A DNA stretch of 64,000 bases from Rheinheimera sp. (lineage in GTDB: Bacteria > Pseudomonadota > Gammaproteobacteria > Enterobacterales > Alteromonadaceae), in assembly GCF_030824435.1 (NCBI RefSeq), contig NZ_JAVBXS010000024.1, positions 1 to 64,000 of the forward strand, written 5' to 3'. A program made the position numbers and the translations under genes. The notes below the pieces were generated by a model. That model ran no database searches, was not told the origin of the DNA, and was given only the letters and a program-made list of their open reading frames with translations. Shown here one piece after another: positions 25,311-34,453 of the stretch. Each line of letters begins with the position of its first letter. Positions within the stretch are counted from its first letter, which is position 1.

Positions 25311-25685
25311 ATGAAACTACAACAATTTGGCTGGTATAGCGCGGCTATGGCCAGCACAGTGGTAACTTTATTACTGCTGATTTGGTTAAGTCTGGGCGTT
25401 GGCATTATTGGCGGCGATGGTGATATGGCCAATCTGCTTTACGCCCTGGTGTTGGTGGCGATCACAGTAGTGGCGGTACGCGGGCGTTTTCAGTCAAAGG
25501 CCATGATGTGGGCTTTAGTGGCTGCCGCCCTGGTGCAGGCGCTGATTGCATTATTGGCGGTTTATACCGGCCTGGGTTTGCCTTTTAGCGGCCCGGTTGA
25601 ACTGATTTTACTCAATGGATTTTTTGTATTGTTGTATCTGGGCGCAGCTTTGATGTTTCGCCGGGCTTTCAAACAGTCGGCATAA
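25311..25685 (+). CDS. Small four-helix membrane protein, unknown
   Basis: 124 residues starting at ATG 25311 after GGGAGA. Four hydrophobic segments (about 9-33, 39-57, 66-88, 95-115) have short loops, one containing GGDGD, and the tail is basic (MFRRAFKQSA). No known motif is found. It is divergent from eptA and shares the intergenic region with the PmrA-like box, so coregulation with lipid A modification is possible but not shown. Confidence 0.7.
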   Translation: MKLQQFGWYSAAMASTVVTLLLLIWLSLGVGIIGGDGDMANLLYALVLVAITVVAVRGRFQSKAMMWALVAAALVQALIALLAVYTGLGLPFSGPVELILLNGFFVLLYLGAALMFRRAFKQSA

Positions 25686-25816
25686 ATCTTTTTTCCAGCA
25701 ACAGCACCCTGCACAGCCACCGCCCGCGCTTTGACCTGTGGTGTTTTCATAAAAAAATCTTCTGAGCCAACTTTTTCAGCCCCGACCAAGACCAATAGAA
25801 CCTTTGTCTGCTGCCC

Positions 25817-26161
25817 TTTTGCTGGAGTGCCTGTGATCAGGCTGAATTTTTAACCCGGGTGCAGAGCCATGTGCTGGTGCTGCAAGGTGGCAAAGATGTA
25901 CAGGTTCCGGCAACCGCCAATCTGCAGCGGATCCGCGAAGCGCTGGGGAATGTGGCTCAGCAAAACAATGTTTCACTGCAGGACGACAACCATAAAGTGA
26001 AAGTGCTGTTGTTGCCAGAACTGAATCATCTGTTAAAACAGGCCAAAACAGGGGGTATTCACGAATATTTGTTGCTTGAACAAACCATAGCACCGCTGGC
26101 GCTGGACCATATCTCAAGCTGGATGCAGCAGCTGACAAAAACCAGCCCAAAACGGCACTGA
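25817..26161 (+). pseudogene. C-terminal remnant of an alpha/beta hydrolase
   Basis: The readable frame (about 25817-26161) gives only the last part of a serine hydrolase of the dienelactone/S9-like type. It has VLVLQGGKDVQVP with the catalytic Asp, ELNHLLKQAKTGG with the catalytic His, and a closing helix ISSWMQQL. The N-terminal two thirds, including the nucleophile GxSxG, is absent, and no start with a ribosome binding site is seen. I read it as a decayed gene; a GTG at 25859 gives at most a 100-residue fragment. Confidence 0.7.
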
Positions 26162-26191
26162 AGCCACAACACTGCAAACAAAAAAATAACA

Positions 26192-26221
26192 AGCCCTGAA
26201 CACCTAAAAGGTTGTTCAGGG
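26192..26221 (-). terminator. Terminator after gor
   Basis: GCCCTGAACA (26192-26201) pairs with TGTTCAGGGC (26212-26221). On the minus strand the stem is followed by TTGTTATTTTTTT (26179-26191), a good U-tract for the gor transcript. Confidence 0.88.
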
Positions 26222-26243
26222 CCACTGCAGTGGCGGTTTAAGT

Positions 26244-27590
26244 TTATCTCAGCGTGACAAACTCTTCCGCCGACGTTGGATGTATGGCCACACAGTTATC
26301 AAAATCGGCTTTGGTGGCGCCCATTTTTATTGCCACGGCAAAACCCTGCAGCATTTCGTCGGCGCCAAAACCTATTACATGTAAACCCACTATTTTTTCG
26401 TTGGCGCCCTGGCAAATCAGTTTCATTTTTGTTGGCTGGCGGTGTGAAGTGAGGGCGCTGTACATCGCAGTAAATTCACTTTGATACACTTTAATGCTGT
26501 CGCCAAACTGGGTTCTGGCCTCACTTTCAGTCAGGCCAATGGTGCCAATGGCCGGGTGTGAAAACACCACTGTTGGCACCAGGTTGTAATCCAGATGCAA
26601 ATCGGTTTTGCCGTTAAAAAGCCGCTCGGCTAAACGTCTGCCTGCCGCTACTGCCACCGGCGTTAATGCCAGCCGGCCTGTGTTGTCGCCTATGGCATAA
26701 ATGTCGGGCACATTGGTGTTCTGGAATTTGTCGGTTGTAATAAAACCCTGCTCATCCAGTGCTACACCAGCGGCTGCTAAATTGAGATTATCTGTGGCCG
26801 GGCTTCGGCCTATCGCCCAGATCAAACAATCAACTTCGAGCATGCCGCCGTTGTTCAGGCTCAAGCGCAAACTGCCATCCGGGTTTTGCGTAACTGCCTG
26901 TACCTGAGTGTGTGGGTGCAAAGTTAAACCATCACGTGCCATTTGTTCGGCAAGGGTGGTGGATAACATCTCGTCAAAATAACGCAAAGGCTTGTCGTGG
27001 CGTACCAATAAATGGGTCTGGCTGCCCAGTGCGTTTAGTACCCCGGCAATTTCGACAGCGATATAACCGGCGCCCACCACGGCCACTCTTTTGGGTTGTT
27101 GTTGCAAAGCAAAAAAACCATCACTGTCGATACCCAATTCGGCTCCCGGAATATCGGGCCAGCTGGGTTTGCCACCAGTGGCAATACTGATGTGATCCGC
27201 ACTGTAGAGTTTGCCGTTTACTTCCACAGTGTTAGGACTTACAAAACGGCCAAAACCCTGAATGACAGTGACATTATTTTTGGCAAGCACTCTGTCGTAT
27301 GAAGCGTGAATGCGGCCAATATAAGCTTCGCGGCTTTGAATTAAGGTGCCCCAGTCGAGTGGCGGTGTATTGGTATGAAAACCATAATCGGGCGCCAGTT
27401 TAAAAGCTTCGGCCACTTGTCCGGCAAACCACATGGCTTTTTTTGGCACACAACCTACATTGACGCAGGTGCCACCCAGCGCTTTGGCTTCAATAATGGC
27501 GCATTTTTTACCATGGCTGGCCGCTCTGTTGGCGCTGGCAATACCGCCGCTGCCACCGCCAATGGCGATATAGTCAAAATGTTCAGTCAT
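26244..27590 (-). CDS. gor: Glutathione-disulfide reductase
   Basis: 448 residues, full length. FAD-binding IGGGSGG is near the N-terminus, and the redox-active disulfide lies in [13 protein letters not shown] (Cys42/Cys47). The NAD(P)H-binding [15 protein letters not shown], the second FAD motif IYAIGDN and the C-terminal dimer motif HPTSAEEF complete the family pattern. It keeps glutathione reduced using NADPH in the cytoplasm. It is a single gene on the minus strand with a strong terminator and is divergent from rmuC. Confidence 0.95.
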   Translation of the reverse strand: MTEHFDYIAIGGGSGGIASANRAASHGKKCAIIEAKALGGTCVNVGCVPKKAMWFAGQVAEAFKLAPDYGFHTNTPPLDWGTLIQSREAYIGRIHASYDRVLAKNNVTVIQGFGRFVSPNTVEVNGKLYSADHISIATGGKPSWPDIPGAELGIDSDGFFALQQQPKRVAVVGAGYIAVEIAGVLNALGSQTHLLVRHDKPLRYFDEMLSTTLAEQMARDGLTLHPHTQVQAVTQNPDGSLRLSLNNGGMLEVDCLIWAIGRSPATDNLNLAAAGVALDEQGFITTDKFQNTNVPDIYAIGDNTGRLALTPVAVAAGRRLAERLFNGKTDLHLDYNLVPTVVFSHPAIGTIGLTESEARTQFGDSIKVYQSEFTAMYSALTSHRQPTKMKLICQGANEKIVGLHVIGFGADEMLQGFAVAIKMGATKADFDNCVAIHPTSAEEFVTLR

Positions 27591-27709
27591 TTGATGATCC
27601 CGGATAAGGTGCCAGTTGAGGCGCTGTTTGATAATCTGAACCTGTTATATGGTGTCGGCACAACAATTACAAGGCAGCAGGGCTTTGGGTAGTGGATTTG
27701 GTAAAAGCG

Positions 27710-27725
27710 CTGTATAGTAATACAG
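27710..27725 (+). promoter_or_regulatory. LexA-type SOS box upstream of rmuC
   Basis: CTGTATAGTAATACAG fits CTGT-N8-ACAG exactly with an AT-rich centre, as in gammaproteobacterial LexA operators. It is 51 bases before the rmuC start and overlaps a likely -10 region. Confidence 0.75.
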
Positions 27726-27776
27726 TTATTTACCGCTAAATTTTTAATAAAAGACGATAAAACTCAGGAGCTTAGC

Positions 27777-29132
27777 ATGGATTTGTTTTTTGCCGGCAGC
27801 CACCTCTGGCCCATGCTGACATTGGGGCTACTGTTGTTGTTGGGGCTAAGCAGCTGGCGTTTTTTATTAAAACGTCAGGCGCAGGCGCTTGAACTGATGC
27901 GGCTACAAACCGAGTTGATGGCCAGTACCACCCAGTTGCAACAACAAAAACAACTGACCAACGAAGCTTTACAACAGCAGGCACAACAACAACAACATTA
28001 TCAGCAGCTTAAAGAAAAATACGACCGGCTAACTGTGACTTTGCAAGAGCGCCAGCAACATTTTCACAGCCAGCTGGCTTTGTTGCAGGACAATAAAGCT
28101 CAGCTAAAACAAGAGTTTGAGCTATTGGCCAATGAAATTCTGCAACGTAAGGGTGAAGACTTTAAACAACAAAGCAGCCAGAGCCTGTTGCAGTTATTGC
28201 AGCCATTACAGGCCGATATGAAAGGTTTTCGCGACAAAGTTGAGTCTATTCACACCGAAGAGCTGAAACAGCGGGCTGAATTAAAAACCGAACTGGTGAA
28301 TTTGCAAAAACTAAATTTTGCCATTACCGATCAGGCCGCCCGTTTAACCAATGCCTTACAGGGCCAGAAAAAGACTCAGGGCAACTGGGGCGAGCTGATG
28401 TTGGAAAATGTGCTGGAAAACTCCGGTTTAAGGGCCGGGGTGGATTATCAGCGTGAAGTCAGTTTTCACACCGATGAAGGCAGGCGCCGGCCGGATGTGA
28501 TTGTGTATCTGCCACAACAAAAACATCTGGTGATAGATGCCAAAACCTCGCTGGCGGCTTACACCCGTTATGTCAATGCTGAGCAGGATGAGGAACGGCA
28601 ACTGGCGCTGCGTCAGCATTGTCAGGCGGTGCAGGATCGTATTCTGGAGCTGGCGGATCGTAATTATTATCAGCTTCATGGCCTGAATTCACCTGAAGTG
28701 GTGTTTATGTTTATTCCCATAGAGTCGGCTTATGTGGAAGCGCTGAAACAACAACCTTTGTTGTATCAACAGGCGCTGGAGCGTAATGTGCTGGTGGCAA
28801 CACCCACCACCTTACTCACCAGCCTGAATATAGTGCGGCAATTGTGGCGGTTTGAAGATCAAAACAAACATAGTGCTGAACTTGCCAGCAGGGCAGAGAA
28901 GTTTTACGCCAAACTGACAGGCTTTCTGGAAAGTATGCAAGGGGTTGGCAAACAACTGGACCGTGCCCGCGAAAGTTACGACAAAGCTTTTAGCCAGCTT
29001 TACAGCGGCAAAGGCAATTTAATTAAACAAGCCGCTGAGTTTAAAGATTTAGGCGTCGCGGTCAAAACCGAAATGGCGGCCGATTTATTGGAAAAAGCCC
29101 ATTTAGAGTTACCAGTGGTTGCAGACGAATGA
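27777..29132 (+). CDS. rmuC: DNA recombination protein RmuC
   Basis: 451 residues with AGGAG before the ATG. An N-terminal membrane helix (about 10-30) is followed by a long Gln-rich coiled coil (about 35-135). The RmuC nuclease-like domain (about 150-420) has GNWGELMLENVLENSGLR, the PD-(D/E)xK-like RRPDVIVYLP..LVIDAKTSL motif, and the FMFIPIESAYVEAL block. RmuC limits DNA inversions in E. coli and is predicted to be an endonuclease acting on recombination intermediates. The visible SOS box suggests induction by DNA damage. Its stop overlaps the start of the next gene. Confidence 0.93.
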   Translation: MDLFFAGSHLWPMLTLGLLLLLGLSSWRFLLKRQAQALELMRLQTELMASTTQLQQQKQLTNEALQQQAQQQQHYQQLKEKYDRLTVTLQERQQHFHSQLALLQDNKAQLKQEFELLANEILQRKGEDFKQQSSQSLLQLLQPLQADMKGFRDKVESIHTEELKQRAELKTELVNLQKLNFAITDQAARLTNALQGQKKTQGNWGELMLENVLENSGLRAGVDYQREVSFHTDEGRRRPDVIVYLPQQKHLVIDAKTSLAAYTRYVNAEQDEERQLALRQHCQAVQDRILELADRNYYQLHGLNSPEVVFMFIPIESAYVEALKQQPLLYQQALERNVLVATPTTLLTSLNIVRQLWRFEDQNKHSAELASRAEKFYAKLTGFLESMQGVGKQLDRARESYDKAFSQLYSGKGNLIKQAAEFKDLGVAVKTEMAADLLEKAHLELPVVADE

Positions 29133-29947
29133 TGACGAAGCTAAGGCTGTATCCCAAGATATTCTTGCTGCTGCTTTGTGTTCTGCCCAATCAGCTGCTG
29201 GCAGCTGCCCAGACGGCAACACCAGCCTCAAAGGCTGAACCCTGTTTTTTGGTGGCACATCTGAATGAATCTAAAGCTGACACTGCAGCCGAAGGTTTAT
29301 CTTTGCCACGCTGGTACGATTTACATGCCCGTTTATTGCATTTATTAACAGATGCTGCCGGTTGTCAGTTGAAGGTAGTAGGCAGCCCCTGGCCACGTTC
29401 ACTGACGTTATTACAACAAGGCAAAATTGACCTGATGTTAACCATGTCTTACACAGCGGAACGGGCGCAATATGCTGATTTTATTGGCGTGCACTATATG
29501 GAAGAGTCGGTGCTGGTGCTGCATAAAAACTACCTGAATCAGGTGCACCAGCTGAGCGATATTAACTTATTGCCCGGCAGTATTGGTGTGCTCAGGGACG
29601 CTTATTATGGCGAAGCTTTTGAGCAGCTGCGGCATGAAAAAAATTATCAGCCCTTTTTGTTATATGCCAACAGCCTGACCCAAAAACTGAATATGCTGAA
29701 AAAAGGCCGGGTGCTTGGCATGATTGAAGATAAAACCCAGTATATGGAATGGAGTCAGCTGTATCCTGAGTTAAAACAGCAATACCGCCTGAGTCTGAGT
29801 TTGCATAAAGCACCGGTTTATATAGTAGCCAGTAAGGTTGGTGTGTCGCCCAGGTTACGGCAGCGACTGCATCAGGCGTGGCAGCAGGTTTATGGCAAAG
29901 AAAAACACCGGGCTATTCTGGCCGAATTTGGCTGGGCGTTAGAGTAG
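29129..29947 (+). CDS. Periplasmic solute-binding protein, family 3 type
   Basis: 272 residues. A signal peptide (about 1-26, ending LAAAQ) is followed by the bacterial family 3 binding fold: LKVVGSPWPRSLTLLQQGKIDLMLTMSYTAERAQYADF, then LPGSIGVLRDAYYGEAFEQL and the C-terminal YIVASKVGVSP lobe. It overlaps rmuC by four bases. No permease or ATPase is adjacent, so it may be a stand-alone binding protein or act with a remote transporter or sensor. The ligand is unknown; related proteins bind amino acids or other polar molecules. Confidence 0.8.
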   Translation: MMTKLRLYPKIFLLLLCVLPNQLLAAAQTATPASKAEPCFLVAHLNESKADTAAEGLSLPRWYDLHARLLHLLTDAAGCQLKVVGSPWPRSLTLLQQGKIDLMLTMSYTAERAQYADFIGVHYMEESVLVLHKNYLNQVHQLSDINLLPGSIGVLRDAYYGEAFEQLRHEKNYQPFLLYANSLTQKLNMLKKGRVLGMIEDKTQYMEWSQLYPELKQQYRLSLSLHKAPVYIVASKVGVSPRLRQRLHQAWQQVYGKEKHRAILAEFGWALE

Positions 29948-29950
29948 GTT

Positions 29951-30601
29951 ATGATGGCAACAGCAGCTGCAGCTCAGACCACTCAGCAGAGACCTCAGCG
30001 TGACGCTTTGCAGCATGCTGAGCAGACGGCTGAACACACAACTAAGCACACAGCTAAGCACACAATTAAGCAGGCATCGGGACCAATCACGGACAGCGCA
30101 GCACAACCACTGGTGGTGTGGGTGGGGGGCGCGCTGGATAAATACACCCATTTGCTCAAACAGTTTGTTGGCCCGAATCAGCAGTATTTTCAGTGGTTTG
30201 AATATGCTGCTTTGGCCCGCTGGCTAAAGCAGCATCAACAGCAGCCTGTAGTGCTGATAGGTCACAGTTATGGTGCCAGCACTGCAGCAGCTGTGGTTGC
30301 GGCCGGCCATCCGGTGCAGCAGTTGATCACTATAGACCCTGTCAGTTGGCGTAAACCCGACGGCTGGGCGGTCAGGCAATATGCCAGCCAGTGGCAGAAC
30401 TATCTGGCCAGCGACGCCAGGCTGAATTTTGCCAATCTGGTGGCCAGATGTGGTGGTCAGTGGCAACAATGGCCAGCCTCTTTTGCTCACCAGCATCAGT
30501 TGTTGCAGGCCGACCATGCCACTGTGGTTGCCAGAGCTTTGCTGGACTGGCGGGCTCAGCAACAAATAACACAAACACTCAACAGCAGGCCATCGGTCTG
30601 A
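29951..30601 (+). CDS. Alpha/beta hydrolase with repeat-bearing N-terminus
   Basis: 216 residues. The domain (about 50-210) contains LVVWVGGALDKYTHLLKQF, the nucleophile elbow VVLIGHSYGAS (Ser about 106) and a late ADHATVV that may supply the His. It is a small serine hydrolase or esterase of unknown substrate. The first 45 residues are low-complexity and include three 12-base tandem units (30035-30070) encoding HTTKHTAKHTIK. No signal peptide is seen. The true start could be further downstream, but no better ribosome binding site is visible. It follows the binding-protein gene by three bases. Confidence 0.7.
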   Translation: MMATAAAAQTTQQRPQRDALQHAEQTAEHTTKHTAKHTIKQASGPITDSAAQPLVVWVGGALDKYTHLLKQFVGPNQQYFQWFEYAALARWLKQHQQQPVVLIGHSYGASTAAAVVAAGHPVQQLITIDPVSWRKPDGWAVRQYASQWQNYLASDARLNFANLVARCGGQWQQWPASFAHQHQLLQADHATVVARALLDWRAQQQITQTLNSRPSV

Positions 30602-30659
30602 TGTTGGCGAAAAACATCAGCTTTGACACTTAAAGCGAAACAATAAACGGAACCTCCTG

Positions 30660-31556
30660 ATGAATTCAGCTGCTGTAACTTCTGATGAATGGCCAGGCCT
30701 GTGGCGTATGCTGGTGGCTATGTTGTTATCCGGCACTATAGGTTGGTTTGTGGTCGAAAGTGGCCAGAATACGGCCACTGTGGTGTTTTACCGTTGCCTG
30801 ATTGGTGGTTTTGCTTTGTTGTTGTATCTGAGCTGGCAGGGCGGCTGGCAAAAGTTAAATAAAACACAAAGTGGTTATCTGGTGCTGGGGGGGTTGGCTT
30901 TGGTGGCCAACTGGTTTTGTTTATTTGGTGCTTATCATTTAAGTTCTATTTCTATTGCCACTCTGGTGTATCACACCCAGCCGTTTTTTTTGTTGTTGAT
31001 CACCGCCTTGTTGCAACGTCAGGCACCATCGGCTGCGCGCTGGGGTTGGCTGGCTGTGGCATTTTGTGGTGTGGCGCTGACCACCGGGCTGCAGTTTGGT
31101 GACAATCATCAGCAGTTATGGCTTGGGGTTGGTCTGGCGGCACTGGCCGCTTGTTTATATGCGGTGGCAACCTTAACCACCCGCCAGTTAACCGGAGTGC
31201 AACCAGCGCAAATTGCCGGTTTGCAGATGATGTTGGGTGTGGTGCTGATGTTGCCGCTCGACAAAACCAGTCTGACAGAATTGGCTTTGCCGTCGCTGGC
31301 GGCTTTGTGCACGCTTGGTCTGGTGCATACCGGGTTGATGTACAACCTGATGTATAGCGCCTTTCAGCGTTTGCCGGTCAGCAGCATTGCGTTTTTATCT
31401 TTTGTTTATCCGTTGGTGGCGGTGTTGATTGATTTATGGTTTTACCAGGTGACGTTGTCCTTGTTACAGGTATCAGGCATGCTGCTGATTTTACTGGCAA
31501 TAGTGGCTAACCAACGGCAATGGGCTTTTTGGCCTTTTGCCGTGCTGCGGCGTTAG
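30660..31556 (+). CDS. EamA/DMT-family transporter
   Basis: 298 residues with ten predicted membrane helices as two EamA repeats (about 10-140 and 150-290). Family features are GTIGWFVVESGQNTATVVFYRCLIGG in the first repeat and the AFQRLPVSSIAFLSFVYPLVAVLIDL pattern in the second. It exports or imports small metabolites such as amino acids; the substrate cannot be told. It is probably the last gene of the rmuC-led plus-strand group and is convergent with the hybrid kinase operon, with only four bases between stop codons. Confidence 0.87.
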   Translation: MNSAAVTSDEWPGLWRMLVAMLLSGTIGWFVVESGQNTATVVFYRCLIGGFALLLYLSWQGGWQKLNKTQSGYLVLGGLALVANWFCLFGAYHLSSISIATLVYHTQPFFLLLITALLQRQAPSAARWGWLAVAFCGVALTTGLQFGDNHQQLWLGVGLAALAACLYAVATLTTRQLTGVQPAQIAGLQMMLGVVLMLPLDKTSLTELALPSLAALCTLGLVHTGLMYNLMYSAFQRLPVSSIAFLSFVYPLVAVLIDLWFYQVTLSLLQVSGMLLILLAIVANQRQWAFWPFAVLRR

Positions 31557-31560
31557 CTTG

Positions 31561-33426
31561 TTATTGGTTCAGGCTCAACTGCCGGCTGTGCTCCTGCAGC
31601 TGTTTACAAAGTTGCAGTACCTGTGGCGCTACTGTACTGGCCGGTTGTTTTAACTGTTGTTCCAGTTCGGCGGCAAGCAGGCTTAAGTCGGTAAAACCAA
31701 ATAACGCTGCCGTGCCTTTGAGGGCATGCGCCTGATAACGGGCGGCCGGCCAGTCGGCTGCGTTGCAATACTGATGCAGTTCGGTCATTTGTGCCGGCAA
31801 TGCCTGCACAAATCTGTTGGTCATGGCGCGTAGTTCTGCCTGGGGCAGTTGCAATTGTTGCTGATGATGACGTCCGGCTAAAAAATGATTCAGCACAGCG
31901 GCAAATTTGTACCTGTCTACCGGTTTAGCCAAATGGCTGACAAAACCAGCCGCCAGATAACTCTGCACTTCATGGGTCATGGTATTGGCGGTCAATGCCA
32001 CACAAGGGGTGTCGATGCCGGCGGCGCGTAACAGGCTGATCGCCGCAACACCATCCATCTTCGGCATCTGAATATCCGACAAAATTAAATCAAAATCGTC
32101 CATCAGCGCCGCTTCAACCAGCTGCTCGCCATTTTCGACCGCCAGCACCTCAATGCCGGCATGTTGCAACATACGTTGTAACAACTGCCTGGTGTCGGCT
32201 TGATCTTCAGCCAGCAACACCCGGCCTTGTATCTGTTGTCGTGGTAATGGCGCCGGCACCTGCCTTTGTTGTTGCAGCACTATTTCAGCTTCAGTCTGTA
32301 ATTCGCTGCTTTGTGCTGCGGCCACAAAAGCAATGCTGGCGACAAAACAACAGCCCTGACCTTCAACTGCACTTTGCAGATACAAAGAACCACCCATTTT
32401 TTCACACAGCTGCCTTGCTATCACCAGCCCAAGGCCGGTGCCGCCAAACTGACGTTGTACTGACACATCGGCCTGACTAAAAGCCTGAAATAACTTTTGC
32501 TGTTGTTCAGCACTAATGCCTATACCACTATCCTGCACCGCAAAAATCAGCTGGTTGTGCTGGCGGCTGATAGTGATCCGGACAAAACCCTGTTCGGTAA
32601 ATTTGATAGCGTTATTACATAAATTCAGCAAAATCTGTTTTAGCCGCGTTGGGTCGGTTTGTAACTGGGAAGGCAGCGGCAATTGATAATGTAAGGAAAA
32701 CTCCAGCCCTTTTTGCACAGCGCGTTCTTTTACCAGCAATTCCAGATCCAGCATCAGCTGACACAGATTCACCGGCAGTACTTCTAAATCCAGTTTGTTG
32801 GCGGAGATTTTTGATAAATCGAGTAAATCGTTTAACAAGGCCTGCAGATGTTTACCGTTGCGGCAAATGGTCTGAATGGCCTCTTGTTGATCAGCCTGAT
32901 CAAACTCACCTGCCAGAATAGCTTCGGCATACCCAATCACAGAAGCGAGTGGGGTGCGGATTTCATGGCTGATGGTGGCAAGAAAACGGCTTTTGGCTTC
33001 ATTGGCCTGTAACAGCTGTTCTGTCAGCAGTTGCAGTTCGTGACGTTGGCGCACCAGCCGCAACTGGGTGGACACCCTGGCCTTAACAACCTCAGCGTGG
33101 AAAGGTTTATGGATATAATCCTGCGCCCCCAGTTGCAAACCCCGTTGTTCATGGTCGGCCGACTGCAGGCCGGTAATAAAAATCACCGGAATTTGGCAGG
33201 TCAGGGTATTGGCGCGCAGCGCCCTTAAGGTGTCAAAACCATCTAACCCCGGCATCAGTACATCCATCAGGATCAGATCGGGTTTAAGCTCCAGACATTT
33301 GTCCAGCGCCTGCTGGCCGTTTTGCGCCAGCCTGATGGCATAATCAGGGCGCAATAAATCAGCCAAAACCTTCAGATTGGTTTTTTCGTCATCCACCAGC
33401 AACAGGCTGGCCCGCTCCGACATCAC
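31561..33426 (-). CDS. Hybrid response regulator / histidine kinase with HPt
   Basis: 621 residues. The order is REC (about 6-120, Asp55 in LILMDVLMPG), a short coiled coil, HisKA with SRFLATISHEIRTPLASV (His about 155), HATPase_c with NAIKFTEQG and GTGLGLVIARQL, a second REC (about 398-515, LILSDIQMPKMDG) and a C-terminal HPt with AHALKGTAAL (about 565-575). It has no membrane segments. Such proteins take phosphate from a cognate kinase and relay it through HPt. It starts five bases after the REC-GGDEF gene in what looks like a three-gene operon. Confidence 0.9.
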   Translation of the reverse strand: MMSERASLLLVDDEKTNLKVLADLLRPDYAIRLAQNGQQALDKCLELKPDLILMDVLMPGLDGFDTLRALRANTLTCQIPVIFITGLQSADHEQRGLQLGAQDYIHKPFHAEVVKARVSTQLRLVRQRHELQLLTEQLLQANEAKSRFLATISHEIRTPLASVIGYAEAILAGEFDQADQQEAIQTICRNGKHLQALLNDLLDLSKISANKLDLEVLPVNLCQLMLDLELLVKERAVQKGLEFSLHYQLPLPSQLQTDPTRLKQILLNLCNNAIKFTEQGFVRITISRQHNQLIFAVQDSGIGISAEQQQKLFQAFSQADVSVQRQFGGTGLGLVIARQLCEKMGGSLYLQSAVEGQGCCFVASIAFVAAAQSSELQTEAEIVLQQQRQVPAPLPRQQIQGRVLLAEDQADTRQLLQRMLQHAGIEVLAVENGEQLVEAALMDDFDLILSDIQMPKMDGVAAISLLRAAGIDTPCVALTANTMTHEVQSYLAAGFVSHLAKPVDRYKFAAVLNHFLAGRHHQQQLQLPQAELRAMTNRFVQALPAQMTELHQYCNAADWPAARYQAHALKGTAALFGFTDLSLLAAELEQQLKQPASTVAPQVLQLCKQLQEHSRQLSLNQ

Positions 33427-33431
33427 TGTCT

Positions 33432-34355
33432 CTACTCCTCCAGTGTCGGGTCTTTACTCCACAACACCCGGTTTTTGCCTTCCCGTTTGGCCTGATACAG
33501 CATATCGTCGGCCTGTTTTAATGCCTGCTCCGCAGAGTCTGCAGCTGCAGCCCTGACAGTACAGCCACCGGCGCTGATGGTTAACACCCCTTGGGTTGGC
33601 TGATGCGGAATTTGCAGGTTAACAATGGCCTGACGACAGTTTTCAATCATCTGCCAGCTGGCTTGTGGTGGTGTTTCCGGCAGGATGATAACAAATTCTT
33701 CACCACCATATCGGGCGATAAAATCAAAAGGACGTTTTAATTCGGCCGAAAGGGTTTTTGCCACAGCTTGCAGCACTCTGTCGCCGGCAGCATGGCCATA
33801 AAAGTCGTTATAGAGCTTAAAGTTATCTACATCCAGCATCACCAGCGACACCAGGCTTTGTTTGCGGCTGGCGGCACGCCATTCCTGCGACAGAATTTCT
33901 TCATATTTTCGTCTGTTGGCGACAGTGGTCAGCGGGTCTATATTGGCCAGTTGTTCCAACAACAGCCGTTGCCTTGCCAACTGCAGGTGCAGTTTGATTC
34001 TTGCCAGCACTATGGCGGCGTGGAAAGGTTTGTTGATGTAATCACAGGCGCCCAGCAGCAAACCTTGTTCTTCATGGCTGACGTCGTTCAGTGAGGTAAT
34101 AAAAATAACCGGAATAGCACAGGTATTGGCGTCGTGTTTGAGCCTGCTGATCACTTCAAAACCATCAATACCAGGCATCACTACATCCAGTAATATCAGA
34201 TCAGGCTGGTATTCAGCGGCCTTACGAATGCCCTGTTCACCATCCTGAGCCAGAATGACGTCCACTTCATCCCGCAGAATATCGCTGAGGATTTTGAGGT
34301 TGGATTTTTTATCATCCACTATCAAAACCCGTTGTTTTTGCGGTTTAGTGCGCAT
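33432..34355 (-). CDS. Response regulator with diguanylate cyclase output
   Basis: 307 residues. REC (about 9-125, Asp57 in LILLDVVMPG) is followed by a GGDEF domain (about 140-300) with ARYGGEEFVIILPE. The product-inhibition site RPFD lies five residues before GGEEF, so the RxxD I-site is intact. It should make c-di-GMP when phosphorylated. It sits between the giant kinase and the second hybrid kinase, which makes it the likely output of that phosphorelay. Confidence 0.92.
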   Translation of the reverse strand: MRTKPQKQRVLIVDDKKSNLKILSDILRDEVDVILAQDGEQGIRKAAEYQPDLILLDVVMPGIDGFEVISRLKHDANTCAIPVIFITSLNDVSHEEQGLLLGACDYINKPFHAAIVLARIKLHLQLARQRLLLEQLANIDPLTTVANRRKYEEILSQEWRAASRKQSLVSLVMLDVDNFKLYNDFYGHAAGDRVLQAVAKTLSAELKRPFDFIARYGGEEFVIILPETPPQASWQMIENCRQAIVNLQIPHQPTQGVLTISAGGCTVRAAAADSAEQALKQADDMLYQAKREGKNRVLWSKDPTLEE

Positions 34356-34453
34356 AATACTCCGGCATTTTCAGATCCTTACGCCAACTGCAGCTTGAAG
34401 GCCGTGACTGTGTTACAGCGTTCAGTTTTTGCAATAAAGCTATGCTTGTCAAA

